This document shows positions 25,890-35,846 of a stretch of 64,000 bases of DNA, one piece after another. The DNA is from Propionibacteriaceae bacterium. GTDB taxonomy: Bacteria > Actinomycetota > Actinomycetes > Propionibacteriales > Propionibacteriaceae. The stretch is taken from assembly GCA_031262485.1 (NCBI GenBank), contig JAISHO010000042.1, positions 62,001 through 126,000 of the forward strand. The letters run 5' to 3'. The notes under the pieces were generated by a model. That model saw nothing but the letters and a program-made list of their open reading frames with translations, searched no databases and was not told the origin of the DNA. Every line of letters begins with the position of its first letter. Within the stretch, counting starts at the first letter, position 1. A program made the position numbers and the translations under genes.

Positions 25890-27419
25890 ATGGCCAATGG
25901 AGACCAGGGCCGAGACGAACGGCCCTTTCTGCAGATGCGCGGAATCGTCAAAGTTTTCCCCGGCGCACGAGCCTTGGACGGAGTCGACCTCGATGTCGTC
26001 GCCGGCGAGGTCCACTGCTTGCTAGGGCAAAATGGCGCCGGCAAATCAACCCTCATCCGGGTGTTGTCGGGAGCCCATCAACCGACCGAGGGCGACGTCG
26101 TCATCGACGGATCGCCCGTCACCATCGGCGATCCGGTGCACGCCCTCAAACTCGGCGTCGCCACGATGTATCAGGAGCTCGACGTCGTCGACGGCCTGAC
26201 GGTGGCGGAGAACGTCTATCTCGGTCACGAGTTGGCCGGCTTCGGGGTCTTGCGCCGCTCGACCGCCCGACGCGAGACAGCCAGATTGCTGGAACGTCTC
26301 GGGCACAGCGAGATCTCCCCTGACACCGAGGTCGGATCCTTGCCCGCCGCCGGACGCCAGATCGTGGCGATGGCCCGGGCGTTGTCCCACCAGGCCCGCG
26401 TCATCGTCATGGACGAGCCGACCGCCGTCCTCGACGCCGAGGAGGTCGAGAACCTCTTCCGGGTCGTCGCCGAGGTGACGGCCCAAGGCATCGCCATCAT
26501 CTACATCTCCCACCGTCTCGAGGAGATCCGCCGGATCGGCGATCGCATCACCGTGCTCAAGAACGGCGCCACCGTCGCCCGGAACTTGCCGGTCGCCGAG
26601 ACGCCGACGCATGAACTGATCCGGCTCATGACGGGCCGTGATCTCGGCATCGTCTTCCCCGAACGCCCCGGCGTCCCCGCTGACGCGCCCGTCCTTCTCG
26701 AAGCCGAGGGCCTGGGCTTGGAGGGCGTCTTCAGCGAGGTCGATCTGACGGTGCGTTCTGGTGAGATCGTCGGCTTGGCCGGGCTCGTCGGATCAGGCCG
26801 TTCCGAGATCCTCGAGACGATCTACGGCGCCCGCCGGTCGAGCGCCGGAACCGTTCGCGTCGACGGAGAGACGGTGCGCCGGGGTTCGACTTCTGCGGCG
26901 GTCGCCGCCGGGATGGGCTTGGCCCCCGAAGAACGCAAGAGCCAAGGCCTCATCCTCGACGAACCGATCTACCGCAATGTCACATTGCCGTCGTTTCCTC
27001 GTTTCGCTCACGCCGGTGTGGTGAGTGAGACGTCCGAACGGGCCGCGGCGACGCGGGAGACCACCGCCGTCCGCTTGGATCCGCCCGGGGTCACCCGCCC
27101 CGTGCGCACCCTGTCGGGAGGCAACCAGCAGAAAGTCATGCTGGCCCGCTGGCTCGTCCAGGGGTGCCGCGTCCTCCTCCTCGACGAGCCGACTCGAGGC
27201 GTCGACGTCGGCGCCCGGGCCGAGATCTACACCTTGATCCGCCGGTTGGCCGACGCCGGGACCGCCGTCGTCGTCGTCTCAAGCGAGATCCCGGAAGTCC
27301 TCGGGCTCGCCGACCGTGTCCTCGTCATCGCCGACGGGACGGTCCTGCGCTCCGCCGCAGCGCACGAACTCACCGAGCACGACGTGCTCGACACGATCAT
27401 GAAAGGAAGCCCCGCATGA
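25890..27419 (+). CDS. sugar ABC transporter ATP-binding protein (RbsA-like)
   Basis: A 509-residue protein with two fused ABC ATPase domains, as in ribose, xylose or myo-inositol importers. Domain 1 has Walker A GQNGAGKST and MDEPTAVLD with signature LPAAGRQ; domain 2 has a degenerate loop GLVGSGRSE, signature LSGGNQQK and LLLDEPTRGVDVG. Start at ATG 25890: TATGGT lies 6 nt upstream. The stop overlaps the permease ATG by 4 nt. Confidence 0.93.
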   Translation: MANGDQGRDERPFLQMRGIVKVFPGARALDGVDLDVVAGEVHCLLGQNGAGKSTLIRVLSGAHQPTEGDVVIDGSPVTIGDPVHALKLGVATMYQELDVVDGLTVAENVYLGHELAGFGVLRRSTARRETARLLERLGHSEISPDTEVGSLPAAGRQIVAMARALSHQARVIVMDEPTAVLDAEEVENLFRVVAEVTAQGIAIIYISHRLEEIRRIGDRITVLKNGATVARNLPVAETPTHELIRLMTGRDLGIVFPERPGVPADAPVLLEAEGLGLEGVFSEVDLTVRSGEIVGLAGLVGSGRSEILETIYGARRSSAGTVRVDGETVRRGSTSAAVAAGMGLAPEERKSQGLILDEPIYRNVTLPSFPRFAHAGVVSETSERAAATRETTAVRLDPPGVTRPVRTLSGGNQQKVMLARWLVQGCRVLLLDEPTRGVDVGARAEIYTLIRRLADAGTAVVVVSSEIPEVLGLADRVLVIADGTVLRSAAAHELTEHDVLDTIMKGSPA

Positions 27420-28489
27420 GCGAGCCGCACCCCTCCCCCTCGGCCGAGACCACGCCCGTCGCCGAGACCACGTCCGTCTCCGCCTCCACGGAGGCGCCCC
27501 GTCTCGTCGCCCGGTTGCGCGACCTGTTCAGCGGCGGCGCGGCCCGCAGCCTCGGGCTCGTCGTCGCCCTCCTCATCCTCGTCGCCGTCGGCGCCACCAC
27601 AGCCGGCACCCGTTTCGCCAGCGTCGACAACCTCATGGTGATCTTGGGGCTGGCGGCCGTCGTCGGCGTGGCCGCCATCGGGCAGACCTTCGTCATCACC
27701 TCCGGCGGCATCGACCTGTCGGTCGGCTCGATCATCGGCTTGGCGTCCGTCTGGGCGACGACGCTGGCGACCCAGCAGATGGCCGAGCAATACGGCTGGT
27801 GGGTCATGGTCATGTGCGGCATCGCGGTCGGCTTCGGCTGCGGCCTCATCAACGGGATCCTCGTCGCCTATGGCAACGTCGTCCCCTTCATCGCGACCCT
27901 CGCCATGATGGTGGCGGCCCGCGGTGTGGCCGAACTCATCGCCCAGAAGCGCACCCAGATCGTCACCGTCGACTCGTTCACCGATGTCTTCCGCGGCGAC
28001 CTGCTCGGTGTGCCGAAGATCGCCTGGCTCATGCTCCTCATCGCCGCCGTCGGCTGGTTCCTCCTCGCCCGCACCACCTTCGGACGGCGCACCATCGCCG
28101 TCGGCGGCAACGCGGAGGCCGCCCGCTTGGCCGGCATCAAGGTCAAACGCCATGTCATGGCGCTGTACGCCCTGTCCGGGACGACGGCGGGGATCGCCGG
28201 TGTCATGATGCTGGCCCGCACGACGGCCGGTTCCTCGACCAACGGCTTGCAATACGAGATGGACGCCATCGCCGCGGTCGTCGTCGGCGGCACCCTCCTC
28301 ATCGGCGGGCGCGGCTCGATCGTCGGCACCGTGCTCGGCGTCCTCATCTTCACGACCTTGACGAACGTGTTCATCCAGAACAACCTCGACAGCTCCGTCC
28401 AGGCGGTCGCCAAGGGCGCCATCATCGTCGCCGCCGTCCTCCTCCAGCAGCGGATGCAGCGCCGCGGCGTGACCTCGGCGGGCGGATAG
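27416..28489 (+). CDS. sugar ABC transporter permease (RbsC-like)
   Basis: A 357-residue membrane protein of the RbsC/XylH family. After a Ser/Thr-rich N terminus of about 45 residues, it has eight or more hydrophobic segments and the family landmarks FVITSGGIDLSVGSIIGL and FGRRTIAVGGNAEAARLAGI. It pairs with the dual ATPase encoded just upstream (ATGA overlap). Confidence 0.93.
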   Translation: MSEPHPSPSAETTPVAETTSVSASTEAPRLVARLRDLFSGGAARSLGLVVALLILVAVGATTAGTRFASVDNLMVILGLAAVVGVAAIGQTFVITSGGIDLSVGSIIGLASVWATTLATQQMAEQYGWWVMVMCGIAVGFGCGLINGILVAYGNVVPFIATLAMMVAARGVAELIAQKRTQIVTVDSFTDVFRGDLLGVPKIAWLMLLIAAVGWFLLARTTFGRRTIAVGGNAEAARLAGIKVKRHVMALYALSGTTAGIAGVMMLARTTAGSSTNGLQYEMDAIAAVVVGGTLLIGGRGSIVGTVLGVLIFTTLTNVFIQNNLDSSVQAVAKGAIIVAAVLLQQRMQRRGVTSAGG

Positions 28490-28667
28490 GCGCGGCCCCG
28501 CCCCGTCGTCCCACACGATCCGATCTCACCGGTCGCCGAGCGAGGAGCCTGGTGACGCCCATCCTGCCAGCCCCTCTCCTCCGCCTGACCTCGCTGTCGT
28601 GATCGCTCACCCTTGTCGTCCCCCTACCCCACCCAACCCCAACCCCTGATAAGGAGTCATCACCACC

Positions 28668-29720
28668 ATGTCGATCCGTCACTCCCTTGTTCCCCTCGCG
28701 GGCGCCGGGCTCGCCCTCACCGCAGTGTTCGGGCTTTCCGCCTGCACCTCCAACACGCCCGCTCCGGACGACGCCGCCGACGCCTCGTCCCAGCCGCAGG
28801 CCGTCAGCGCCAACGACGATCCGGGCTCGACCGTCACGATCGGGTTCTCCGCTCCGGCCGCCGACCACGGCTGGATGAGCGCCATCGCCGCCGAAGCCGA
28901 AGCGACCGCCGCCCAGTACAGCGACATCGAGTTGCGCACCGCCGAGGGCACGAACGACGTCAACTTGCAGATCAGCCAGGTCGAAGGCTTCATCAACGAC
29001 GGCGTCGACGCCATCGTCATCCTTCCCTTCGACGGCGCCGCATTGACCGAGGTCGCCCTCAAGGCGATGGAGGCGGGCATCCCCGTCATCAACGCCGACC
29101 GTGAGTTCTCCGACCCGCTGGCCGCCCGCGCCACCGTCCTCGGCGACAACTACGGCATGGGCGTGAGCGCCGGCGAATACATCTGCTCGCAGTTGGAGGG
29201 GAAGGCTGACGCAGTCGTCGCCGAGATCGCCGGCATCGATTCGCTTCCCTTGACGCAGGATCGCAGCCAGGGCTTCGCTGACGCGCTCAGCGAATGCGGT
29301 TTGAGCGTCAACGCCCGCGTGGCGGCCGACTTCACCGTCCAGGGCGGCGAGCAGGCCACCGCCAACCTCCTCCAGGCCAACCCGAAGATCGACGCCATCT
29401 GGAACCATGACGACGACCAGGGCGTCGGCGTGTTGGCCGCCATCGAGAACGCCGGTCGAAACGAGTTCTTCCTCGTCGGCGGCGCCGGCTCGGCCAACAT
29501 GATGCGCGAGATCCAGTCGGGCGACTCCGTCGTCAAGGCGACGGTCATCTATCCGGGAACCCAGGCGGCTGACGCCATCAAACTCGCCCGTCTCCTCGTC
29601 CAGGAGAAGTCGATGAGCGATCTCGCCTCCTTCGGCGTGCCGTCCCGGGTCGTCCTTCACGCGCCTGTCGTGACGGCCGACAATGTCGACCAGTATCTCG
29701 ATTCGGCCTTCGAGTCCTGA
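28668..29720 (+). CDS. sugar-binding lipoprotein of the ABC importer
   Basis: A 350-residue type I periplasmic-binding-fold protein. The signal peptide ends in a lipobox LSAC (Cys26), so it should be a lipid-anchored receptor. The mature part shows GFSAPAADHGWMSAI, INDGVDAIVILPFDG, IPVINADREF, and IWNHDDDQGVG, typical of ribose/inositol-type receptors. An AAGGAG site stands before the ATG; the gene follows the permease after 178 nt. Confidence 0.92.
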   Translation: MSIRHSLVPLAGAGLALTAVFGLSACTSNTPAPDDAADASSQPQAVSANDDPGSTVTIGFSAPAADHGWMSAIAAEAEATAAQYSDIELRTAEGTNDVNLQISQVEGFINDGVDAIVILPFDGAALTEVALKAMEAGIPVINADREFSDPLAARATVLGDNYGMGVSAGEYICSQLEGKADAVVAEIAGIDSLPLTQDRSQGFADALSECGLSVNARVAADFTVQGGEQATANLLQANPKIDAIWNHDDDQGVGVLAAIENAGRNEFFLVGGAGSANMMREIQSGDSVVKATVIYPGTQAADAIKLARLLVQEKSMSDLASFGVPSRVVLHAPVVTADNVDQYLDSAFES

Positions 29721-29729
29721 GGCCCCACC

Positions 29730-29781
29730 GGTGGATCGGCGGCTGGGAGACTCGCCGTGAGCTTCGAGCCGTCGATCCACC
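29730..29781 (+). terminator. stem-loop after the binding-protein gene
   Basis: GGTGGATCG (29730-29738) pairs perfectly with CGATCCACC (29773-29781), with a GCGGC/GCCGT extension. Stem-loops at this place commonly stabilise or partly terminate the message so that receptor is made in excess over downstream enzymes. Confidence 0.5.
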
Positions 29782-29814
29782 CCTCTCCCCCACCCCCTAC
29801 TGAAAGATGAGGAC

Positions 29815-31026
29815 ATGAATTCTTCTTCCCCCCCTTCCGCCAGTGGCGCCGACCTTCGCGTCGCGATGATCGGCACCTCGTTCATGGGACGCGCCCACTC
29901 TCAGGCCTGGCGCACCGCCCCTCGTTTCTTCGAGTTGCCGATGCGCCCGGTCATGGCGGTGGTCGCGGGCACTGATCCCACCCGGACGAGCGCCGCCGCC
30001 GCGACCCTCGGCTGGGAGGAATCCGCCATCGGATGGCAGGACGTCATCGGCCGCGACGACATCGACCTGGTCGACATCTGCACCCCGGGGAACTCTCACG
30101 CCGAGATCGCCATCGCCGCCCTCGATCATGGCAAGCACGTTTTGTGCGAGAAGCCGATGGCGAACAGCGTGGCCGAGGCTGAGGCGATGGCCGCCGCCGC
30201 CCGGAAGGCCGCCGCGAACGGGGTCTTCGCCCAGGTCGGTTTCACCTATCGTCGCGTGCCGGCCGTGCAGCTGGCCCGTCAATTGGTGGCTGAGGGCAGG
30301 ATCGGGCGGATCCGCACAATCCGTTGCGCCTACCAGCAGGATTGGTTGGCCGATCCCGCCTCGCCGATGTCCTGGCGACTTGAGAAGGACAAGGCCGGCT
30401 CCGGCGCCCTCGGGGACATCGGCGCCCACGCCGTCGATCTGGCCCAGTTCGTCACCGGCGAGGCGTTGGCCGGAGTGGCCGGCCTCATGGAGACCTTCGT
30501 CGACGAACGTCCCCTGCCCGCCTCGCTGTCCGCCCTCGGCGGAGTCGCCGGCGAAGGAACGGGCAAGGTGACCGTCGATGACGCCGTCGTCTTCCTCTCC
30601 CGCACCGTCACCGGCGCGCTCGCCACCTTCGAGGCCACTCGTTTCGCTTGGGGACGCAAGAACGCCTTGCGCATGGAGGTCTATGGCGAGAAAGGCTCCT
30701 TGACCTTCGACTTCGAGGACATGAACGTCCTGAATTTCTTCGACGCCGCCGACCCGGCGCGCACGGCCGGTTTCCGGCGCATCGTCGTCACCGAACCGGA
30801 CCATCCCTTCATCGCCGCGTGGTGGCCGGCCGGCCACGGGCTCGGCTATGAGCACGCCTTCACCCACCAAGTCGTCGACCTCGTCGGCGACCTCGCCGCC
30901 CAGCGCCAACCCACCCCCTCGTTCGACGACGGGTTGGCCGTCCAGCGGGTCCTCGACGCCGTCGAGCGCTCCTCGGCCGCCGGCGGCGCCTGGATCGACC
31001 TTCCCACCACGTCAACGACGCACTGA
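29815..31026 (+). CDS. Gfo/Idh/MocA-family oxidoreductase (1 of 3)
   Basis: A 403-residue NAD(P)-dependent sugar dehydrogenase. N-terminal Rossmann domain: [17 protein letters not shown] (a variant of GxGxxG), then [14 protein letters not shown] and [10 protein letters not shown], whose EKP lysine is the catalytic motif; the C-terminal alpha/beta domain contains [13 protein letters not shown] with the usual Asp/His pair. It is the first catabolic gene after the importer and probably oxidises the imported sugar or polyol. Confidence 0.9.
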   Translation: MNSSSPPSASGADLRVAMIGTSFMGRAHSQAWRTAPRFFELPMRPVMAVVAGTDPTRTSAAAATLGWEESAIGWQDVIGRDDIDLVDICTPGNSHAEIAIAALDHGKHVLCEKPMANSVAEAEAMAAAARKAAANGVFAQVGFTYRRVPAVQLARQLVAEGRIGRIRTIRCAYQQDWLADPASPMSWRLEKDKAGSGALGDIGAHAVDLAQFVTGEALAGVAGLMETFVDERPLPASLSALGGVAGEGTGKVTVDDAVVFLSRTVTGALATFEATRFAWGRKNALRMEVYGEKGSLTFDFEDMNVLNFFDAADPARTAGFRRIVVTEPDHPFIAAWWPAGHGLGYEHAFTHQVVDLVGDLAAQRQPTPSFDDGLAVQRVLDAVERSSAAGGAWIDLPTTSTTH

Positions 31027-31039
31027 CAAGGAGCACATC

Positions 31040-32041
31040 ATGACACGACCGATCACACTGTTCACCGGCCAATGGGCCGACCTCCCCCTCGAGGAAGTCG
31101 CGAAACTGGCCTCCGGCTGGGGCTACGACGGCCTCGAATTGGCTTGTTGGGGCGATCATCTCGACCCCTGGCGGTGGGACGACGAGGCCTACGTCGCCGG
31201 CAAGCTCGAGCTGTTGGAGAAATACAACCTCAAGGTCTGGGCGATCTCGAACCACCTCAAAGGCCAAGCGATTTGTGACGATCCGATCGACCTGCGCCAC
31301 GAGGACATGCTCTCGGCGAAGGTCTGGGGCGACGGCGATCCGGAGGGCGTGCGCCAGCGGGCCGCCGAGGAGATGAAGAACACCGCCCGGCTCGCCGCCA
31401 AACTCGGCGTCAAGACCGTCATCGGCTTCACCGGCTCGCCGATTTGGAAGTATGTGGCGATGTTCCCGCCGGTGCCCGAAGCCGTCATCGAGGCCGGATA
31501 CCAGGAGTTCGCCGACCGCTGGAACCCGATCCTCGACGTCTTCGACGAGGTCGGGGTGCGGTTCGCCCACGAGGTGCATCCCTCGGAGATCGCCTACGAC
31601 TATTGGACGACGGTGCGCACCCTCGAGGCGATCGACCATCGGCCGTCTTTCGGGCTGAACTGGGATCCGAGCCACATGGTCTGGCAGGGCATCGACCCGG
31701 TCTCGTTCCTGTGGGATTTCCAGGACCTCATCTACCACGTCGACTGCAAAGACACGAAGCTGCGTATGCACAATGGCCGCAACGGGCGGATGGGATCCCA
31801 CCTGCCGTGGAACGATCCGCGACGCGGCTGGGACTTCGTCTCGACCGGCCATGGCGACGTGCCGTGGGAGGACGCCTTCCGGATGCTCAACACGATCGGC
31901 TATGACGGCCCCATCTCCGTCGAGTGGGAGGACGCCGGCATGGATCGTCTCGTCGGCGCGCCCGAGGCGTTGGAGTTCGTGCGGACGCACGCCTATGACG
32001 CCCCGGAGGCGGCCTTCGACGCGGCGTTCTCGTCGAAATAA
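31040..32041 (+). CDS. TIM-barrel sugar isomerase/epimerase family protein
   Basis: A 333-residue protein of the xylose-isomerase-like AP-endonuclease 2 superfamily. Likely metal ligands are visible in [33 protein letters not shown] and [11 protein letters not shown]. Such proteins isomerise, epimerise or cleave keto-sugars. It starts with an AAGGAG site and lies 13 nt after the first oxidoreductase, so the two probably act in succession. The exact reaction cannot be read from sequence. Confidence 0.88.
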   Translation: MTRPITLFTGQWADLPLEEVAKLASGWGYDGLELACWGDHLDPWRWDDEAYVAGKLELLEKYNLKVWAISNHLKGQAICDDPIDLRHEDMLSAKVWGDGDPEGVRQRAAEEMKNTARLAAKLGVKTVIGFTGSPIWKYVAMFPPVPEAVIEAGYQEFADRWNPILDVFDEVGVRFAHEVHPSEIAYDYWTTVRTLEAIDHRPSFGLNWDPSHMVWQGIDPVSFLWDFQDLIYHVDCKDTKLRMHNGRNGRMGSHLPWNDPRRGWDFVSTGHGDVPWEDAFRMLNTIGYDGPISVEWEDAGMDRLVGAPEALEFVRTHAYDAPEAAFDAAFSSK

Positions 32042-32078
32042 AGAACGGCGTCAAGGGCGTTCTCGCCCCCGCATCTTC

Positions 32079-32116
32079 GGCCCGGCCCACCGCGTTCCCT
32101 CGCGGCGGGCCGGGCC
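32079..32116 (+). terminator. strong hairpin inside the sugar locus
   Basis: A 10-bp stem GGCCCGGCCC closes on an inner CCGCG/CGCGG stem with loop TTCCCT, giving about 15 paired bases. A small hairpin GAACG/CGTTC precedes it at 32043-32062. There is no T-run. It separates the isomerase gene from the second and third oxidoreductase genes, suggesting a terminator or processing site within the locus. Confidence 0.55.
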
Positions 32117-32214
32117 ACCATCCTCCTGGAAAACAATGGCACCAGCACTCCTAGTCCCTCGTGATCCGGTTAGCTGGGTGGACGAAACGATTCAATGCGG
32201 ATGAGGAGACGCCG

Positions 32215-33387
32215 GTGTTGAAAGTTGGAATCATCGGGACGGGGAACATCAGCCCAGCGCATATCAAGGGCTACCTCGAGTTCCCGCAACGGTGCGAGAT
32301 CGTCGCGCTATGCGACGTCGTGCCTGAGCGGGCCGAGGAGAAGAAGGAACGCTTCGGTTTGACGGGTGCGACGGTGTATTCCGACCATCGCGCGATGCTC
32401 GAAGCTGTGCCTGACCTCGATCTCGTCTCGATCGCCACGCCGCCGTTCTGCCACGCCGAGATCACGATCGACTGCTTGCATGCCGGCGTCAACGTGCTCG
32501 TCGAGAAGCCGATGGCGCCCTCGCTCGAGGAGTGCGACGCCATGCTCGAGGCGCAGTGGAAATCCGGCAAGGTCCTCTCCGTCGTGGCGCAGAACCGGTT
32601 CCGCGACGACATGATCATCCTCAAGGACGCGCTCGACTCTGGCTTGGCCGGGCCGATCGCCCACCTCAAGGTCGACTCGGCCTGGTGGCGGGGCAAGCCG
32701 TATTACGACCTGTGGTGGCGCGGCACGTGGAAGTCGGAGGGCGGCGGGCCGACCCTCAACCATGCCATCCACCACCTCGACTTGACGCTGTGGCTCATGG
32801 GGCAGCCGGAGGCCGTCACTGCGGTGTTGACGAACGCCTGGCATGACAACTCGGAAGTCGAGGATCTCTCCGTCGCCATCCTCTCCTACGACCACGCCTT
32901 GGCCGAGATCACCAGTTCGGTCGTCCACCACGGCGAGGAGCAGGCGATCGTGGCGCAGGGGCGCGACGCGCGCATCTCCCAGCCGTGGAAGGTCGTCGCC
33001 TCCGTCTCCCAACCGAACGGTTTCCCCCACCCGGACGGCAATCCGGAGCTGACGGCCCAGTTGGAGGCGATCGCCACGGCCCATGAGCCGCTCGCCCACC
33101 CCGGCCACACCGGCCAGATCGACGACGTTCTCAGCGCCATCGAGGAGGGCCGCCCGCCCGCCATCGACGGGGAGGCCGGTCGCGCGACCGTCGAGTTGGT
33201 GACGGCCATCTACGAGGCTGGGATCGAGCATCGCACCGTCACGTTGCCTCTGGCTGCTGACGACCCCTATTTCACCAGCGCCGGATTACTTGAGCGGGCG
33301 CCGCATTTCTTCGAGAAGACGGCCTCGGTCGAGGATCTGGGCGGGTTCATCACCGTGCCCGGCTCGCCTGATCCGGCTCAGCAGTAA
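32215..33387 (+). CDS. Gfo/Idh/MocA-family oxidoreductase (2 of 3)
   Basis: A 390-residue dehydrogenase with a canonical NAD loop GIIGTGNISPAH, DLDLVSIATPPFCHAE, VLVEKPMAPS (EKP) and a GPTLNHAIHHLDLTLWLMG stretch holding the catalytic-domain histidines. GTG 32215 is chosen because GAGGAG lies at the right distance; an in-frame upstream start adds residues with no similarity to the fold. It is followed 10 nt later by the third family member. Confidence 0.9.
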   Translation: MLKVGIIGTGNISPAHIKGYLEFPQRCEIVALCDVVPERAEEKKERFGLTGATVYSDHRAMLEAVPDLDLVSIATPPFCHAEITIDCLHAGVNVLVEKPMAPSLEECDAMLEAQWKSGKVLSVVAQNRFRDDMIILKDALDSGLAGPIAHLKVDSAWWRGKPYYDLWWRGTWKSEGGGPTLNHAIHHLDLTLWLMGQPEAVTAVLTNAWHDNSEVEDLSVAILSYDHALAEITSSVVHHGEEQAIVAQGRDARISQPWKVVASVSQPNGFPHPDGNPELTAQLEAIATAHEPLAHPGHTGQIDDVLSAIEEGRPPAIDGEAGRATVELVTAIYEAGIEHRTVTLPLAADDPYFTSAGLLERAPHFFEKTASVEDLGGFITVPGSPDPAQQ

Positions 33388-33397
33388 AGGAGACACC

Positions 33398-34474
33398 GTG
33401 ACCTCGACCGAGGGTTTCGACTACGCCCCCGCTCCCCTGCCCCAGCCCGTCGTCGGGCCAGACGAGTTCCGTTTCGCCGCCATCGGCCTCGACCACGGCC
33501 ACATCACCGGCATGTCGCAAGGCCTCATCGGCGCCGGCGGCACGCTCGTGTCCGTCTACGACCCGGATCCGGAGAAGGTCGCTCGGTACGTCGAACAGTT
33601 CCCCCAGGCGAAACCGGCCCGCAGCGAGGCGGAGATCTTGGAGGATCCGTCGATCCACCTCGTCGCCGGGGCGACCATCACCTCGCAGCGGTGCGCCCTG
33701 GGGTTGCGCGTCATGGACGCTGGGAAGGACTATTTCACCGATAAAGCGCCCTTGACGACGCTCGAACAACTCGACCAGGCCAAAGCCGCCGTCGCCCGCA
33801 CGGGCAAGAAATACGCGGTGTATTACTCGGAGCGAATCCACGTGGAGGCCGCCGTCTTCGCCGGTCAACTCATCGAGCAAGGGGCGATCGGGCGGGTGCT
33901 CCAGGTGCTCGGGTTGGGCCCGCACCGCCTGCGCGCCGGTATCCGCCCCGACTGGTTCTTCGAGAAAGACAAATACGGCGGCATCCTCTGCGACATCGGC
34001 AGCCACAACATCGAACAGATCCTCTATTACACGGGCGCCTCCGACGCGACCGTCACACAATCACAAATCGCCAACTACAACCATCCGCAGTATCCCGAAC
34101 TCGACGATTTCGGCGACGCCAACCTCGTCTGCGACAACGGCGCCAACGGCTATTTCCGGGTCGACTGGTTCACCCCCGACGGCCTGCAGAACTGGGGCGA
34201 CGGGCGTCTCTTCATCCTCGGCACCGAGGGCTTCATCGAACTGCGCAAATACATGAACCTGGCCACGGACGACGGCCCCGGCCACGTCTACCTCGCCAAC
34301 GGCGAGCGCGAGGAGCACTACAACGTCTTCGGCAAAGTCGGCTACCCCTTTTTCGGCCAGCTCATCCGCGACGTCCTTGACCGCACCGAGACGGCGATGA
34401 CGCAGGAGCACGCCTTCAAAGCGGCCGAGCTGAGCGTCAAGGCCCAGGTGAACGCGCGGGTGTTGGCGCCCTGA
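33398..34474 (+). CDS. Gfo/Idh/MocA-family oxidoreductase (3 of 3), variant active site
   Basis: A 358-residue member of the family with altered motifs. The nucleotide loop reads AAIGLDHGHITGM rather than GxGxxG, and the EKP motif is replaced by TDKAP. The second domain still has GGILCDIGSHNIEQILYYTG. Variants with the LDHGH sequence form a distinct branch of the family. GTG 33398 follows AAAGGAG. It may use the product of one of the other two dehydrogenases; function remains open. Confidence 0.85.
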   Translation: MTSTEGFDYAPAPLPQPVVGPDEFRFAAIGLDHGHITGMSQGLIGAGGTLVSVYDPDPEKVARYVEQFPQAKPARSEAEILEDPSIHLVAGATITSQRCALGLRVMDAGKDYFTDKAPLTTLEQLDQAKAAVARTGKKYAVYYSERIHVEAAVFAGQLIEQGAIGRVLQVLGLGPHRLRAGIRPDWFFEKDKYGGILCDIGSHNIEQILYYTGASDATVTQSQIANYNHPQYPELDDFGDANLVCDNGANGYFRVDWFTPDGLQNWGDGRLFILGTEGFIELRKYMNLATDDGPGHVYLANGEREEHYNVFGKVGYPFFGQLIRDVLDRTETAMTQEHAFKAAELSVKAQVNARVLAP

Positions 34475-34625
34475 GCCGGGCGAGCACCCCTGGCTTCCTC
34501 GGCGGGAGGTGGCTTGCCGCCGAGGATCGCTGACCCGGAGTCTGACCCTAATGATGAGCCCTCTCTCAGCCCGGAGCGAGGATGATCCCAGCGGTCTCTC
34601 CCACCGTGGCGCTAGGCTGCCTCCC

Positions 34626-35699
34626 GTGGCTTTGACAATCGGCATCGTGGGACTTCCCAACTCGGGCAAATCGACCCTCTTCAACGCGCTCACCGGCAAC
34701 AACGCTCTGGTCGCGAATTACCCGTTCGCGACGATCGACCCCAACGTCGGCGTCGTCGGCGTGCCCGACCCGCGTTTGGCCGTGCTGGCCGAGATGTTCC
34801 ACTCGGAGAAGATCATCCCCGCCACCGTCTCCTTCGTCGACATCGCCGGCATCGTCAAAGGCGCCAGCCAAGGCGAGGGCATGGGCAACGCCTTCCTCGC
34901 CAACATCCGCGAGGCCGACGCCATCTGCCAAGTCACCCGGGTGTTCACCGACGACGACATCGTCCACGAAGCCGGCGAAGTCGACCCGCGCTCCGACCTC
35001 GAGACGATCACCACCGAACTCGTCCTAGCCGATCTCCAAACCCTCGAACGAGCCCTCCCCCGCGTCGAGAAAGAGGCCCGGATCAAGAAGGAGACCCGCC
35101 CTCAACTCGAGGCGATGCTCGCCGCCCAAGAAGTCCTCAACAGCGGCACGGGGCTTTTCCAAGCCGGCTTCGACACGGCGCTCCTGCGCGACCTCTTCCT
35201 GCTGACCGCCAAGCCCTATCTCTACGTCTTCAACTGCGATTCCGAGCAGGTGACCGACACCGCGCTCAAAGACCGTCTCAGCGCCTTGGTCTCCCCCGCC
35301 GAGGCGATCTTCCTCGACGCCAAATTCGAATCCGAACTAGCCGAGATGGAACCCGACGACGCCAAGGAGTTCCTAGCCGACGCCGGGGTCGATGAGCCCG
35401 GCCTCGACGTCGTCGCGAGAGTCGGCTTCGCGACCTTGGGTCTGCAAAGCTTCCTCACCGCCGGCCCCAAAGAATCCCGCGCCTGGACGATCCACCAAGG
35501 CTGGACCGCCCCCGAAGCCGCCGGCGTCATCCACACCGACTTCCAAAAAGGCTTCATCAAAGCCGAGATCGTCTCCTACGACGACCTCATCGAAGCCGGC
35601 TCCATGGCCGCCGCCAAAGCCGCCGGGAAAGTGCGACTCGAGGGCAAGGAGTACGTCATGCGCGACGGGGATGTGGTCGAGTTCCGCTTCAACGTGTAA
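34626..35699 (+). CDS. ychF: redox-regulated ATPase YchF (Obg-like)
   Basis: A 357-residue Obg-family ATPase that binds ribosomes. Motifs: P-loop GLPNSGKST at residues 9-17, NYPFATIDPN, VDIAGIVKGAS, the nucleotide-base motif region FNCDSEQ, and a C-terminal TGS domain ending GDVVEFRFNV. GTG 34626 is preceded by TAGGCT and 7 nt (leaderless). Its 3' end is duplicated at two places further downstream, see 46719 and 48615. Confidence 0.95.
   Translation: MALTIGIVGLPNSGKSTLFNALTGNNALVANYPFATIDPNVGVVGVPDPRLAVLAEMFHSEKIIPATVSFVDIAGIVKGASQGEGMGNAFLANIREADAICQVTRVFTDDDIVHEAGEVDPRSDLETITTELVLADLQTLERALPRVEKEARIKKETRPQLEAMLAAQEVLNSGTGLFQAGFDTALLRDLFLLTAKPYLYVFNCDSEQVTDTALKDRLSALVSPAEAIFLDAKFESELAEMEPDDAKEFLADAGVDEPGLDVVARVGFATLGLQSFLTAGPKESRAWTIHQGWTAPEAAGVIHTDFQKGFIKAEIVSYDDLIEAGSMAAAKAAGKVRLEGKEYVMRDGDVVEFRFNV
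35675..35695 (+). repeat. ychF 3'-end core, possible attachment site (intact copy)
   Basis: This 21-bp segment at the very end of ychF (GAGTTCCGCTTCAACGT and four preceding bases) recurs at 46719-46739 with one mismatch and within 48618-48645 with two, both on the minus strand. Ends of conserved genes are common targets of site-specific integrases. No integrase gene is visible in the window. Confidence 0.5.
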
Positions 35700-35846
35700 T
35701 GAAGTCAGGACCGGAATGCCCTGGAACCTTCGATAGGCAATGCTCGTGATTTCCGATGAGGAAATCTACATTTCTTGCCAGTTGAACGGTTCCCAGATGA
35801 TTGAATCACCTGACAAGTGCCCAGACGGAAAACTGATGTGGTCTGA

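Noticed and set aside
27227..28516. 429-codon minus-strand frame opposite the permease
   Set aside because: Typical antisense shadow of a high-GC membrane gene; a Gly/Asp/Glu/Arg mixture without fold.
28422..29885. 487-codon minus-strand frame opposite the sugar-binding lipoprotein
   Set aside because: Shadow of the lipoprotein gene, whose lipobox, ribosome-binding site and operon position are clear.
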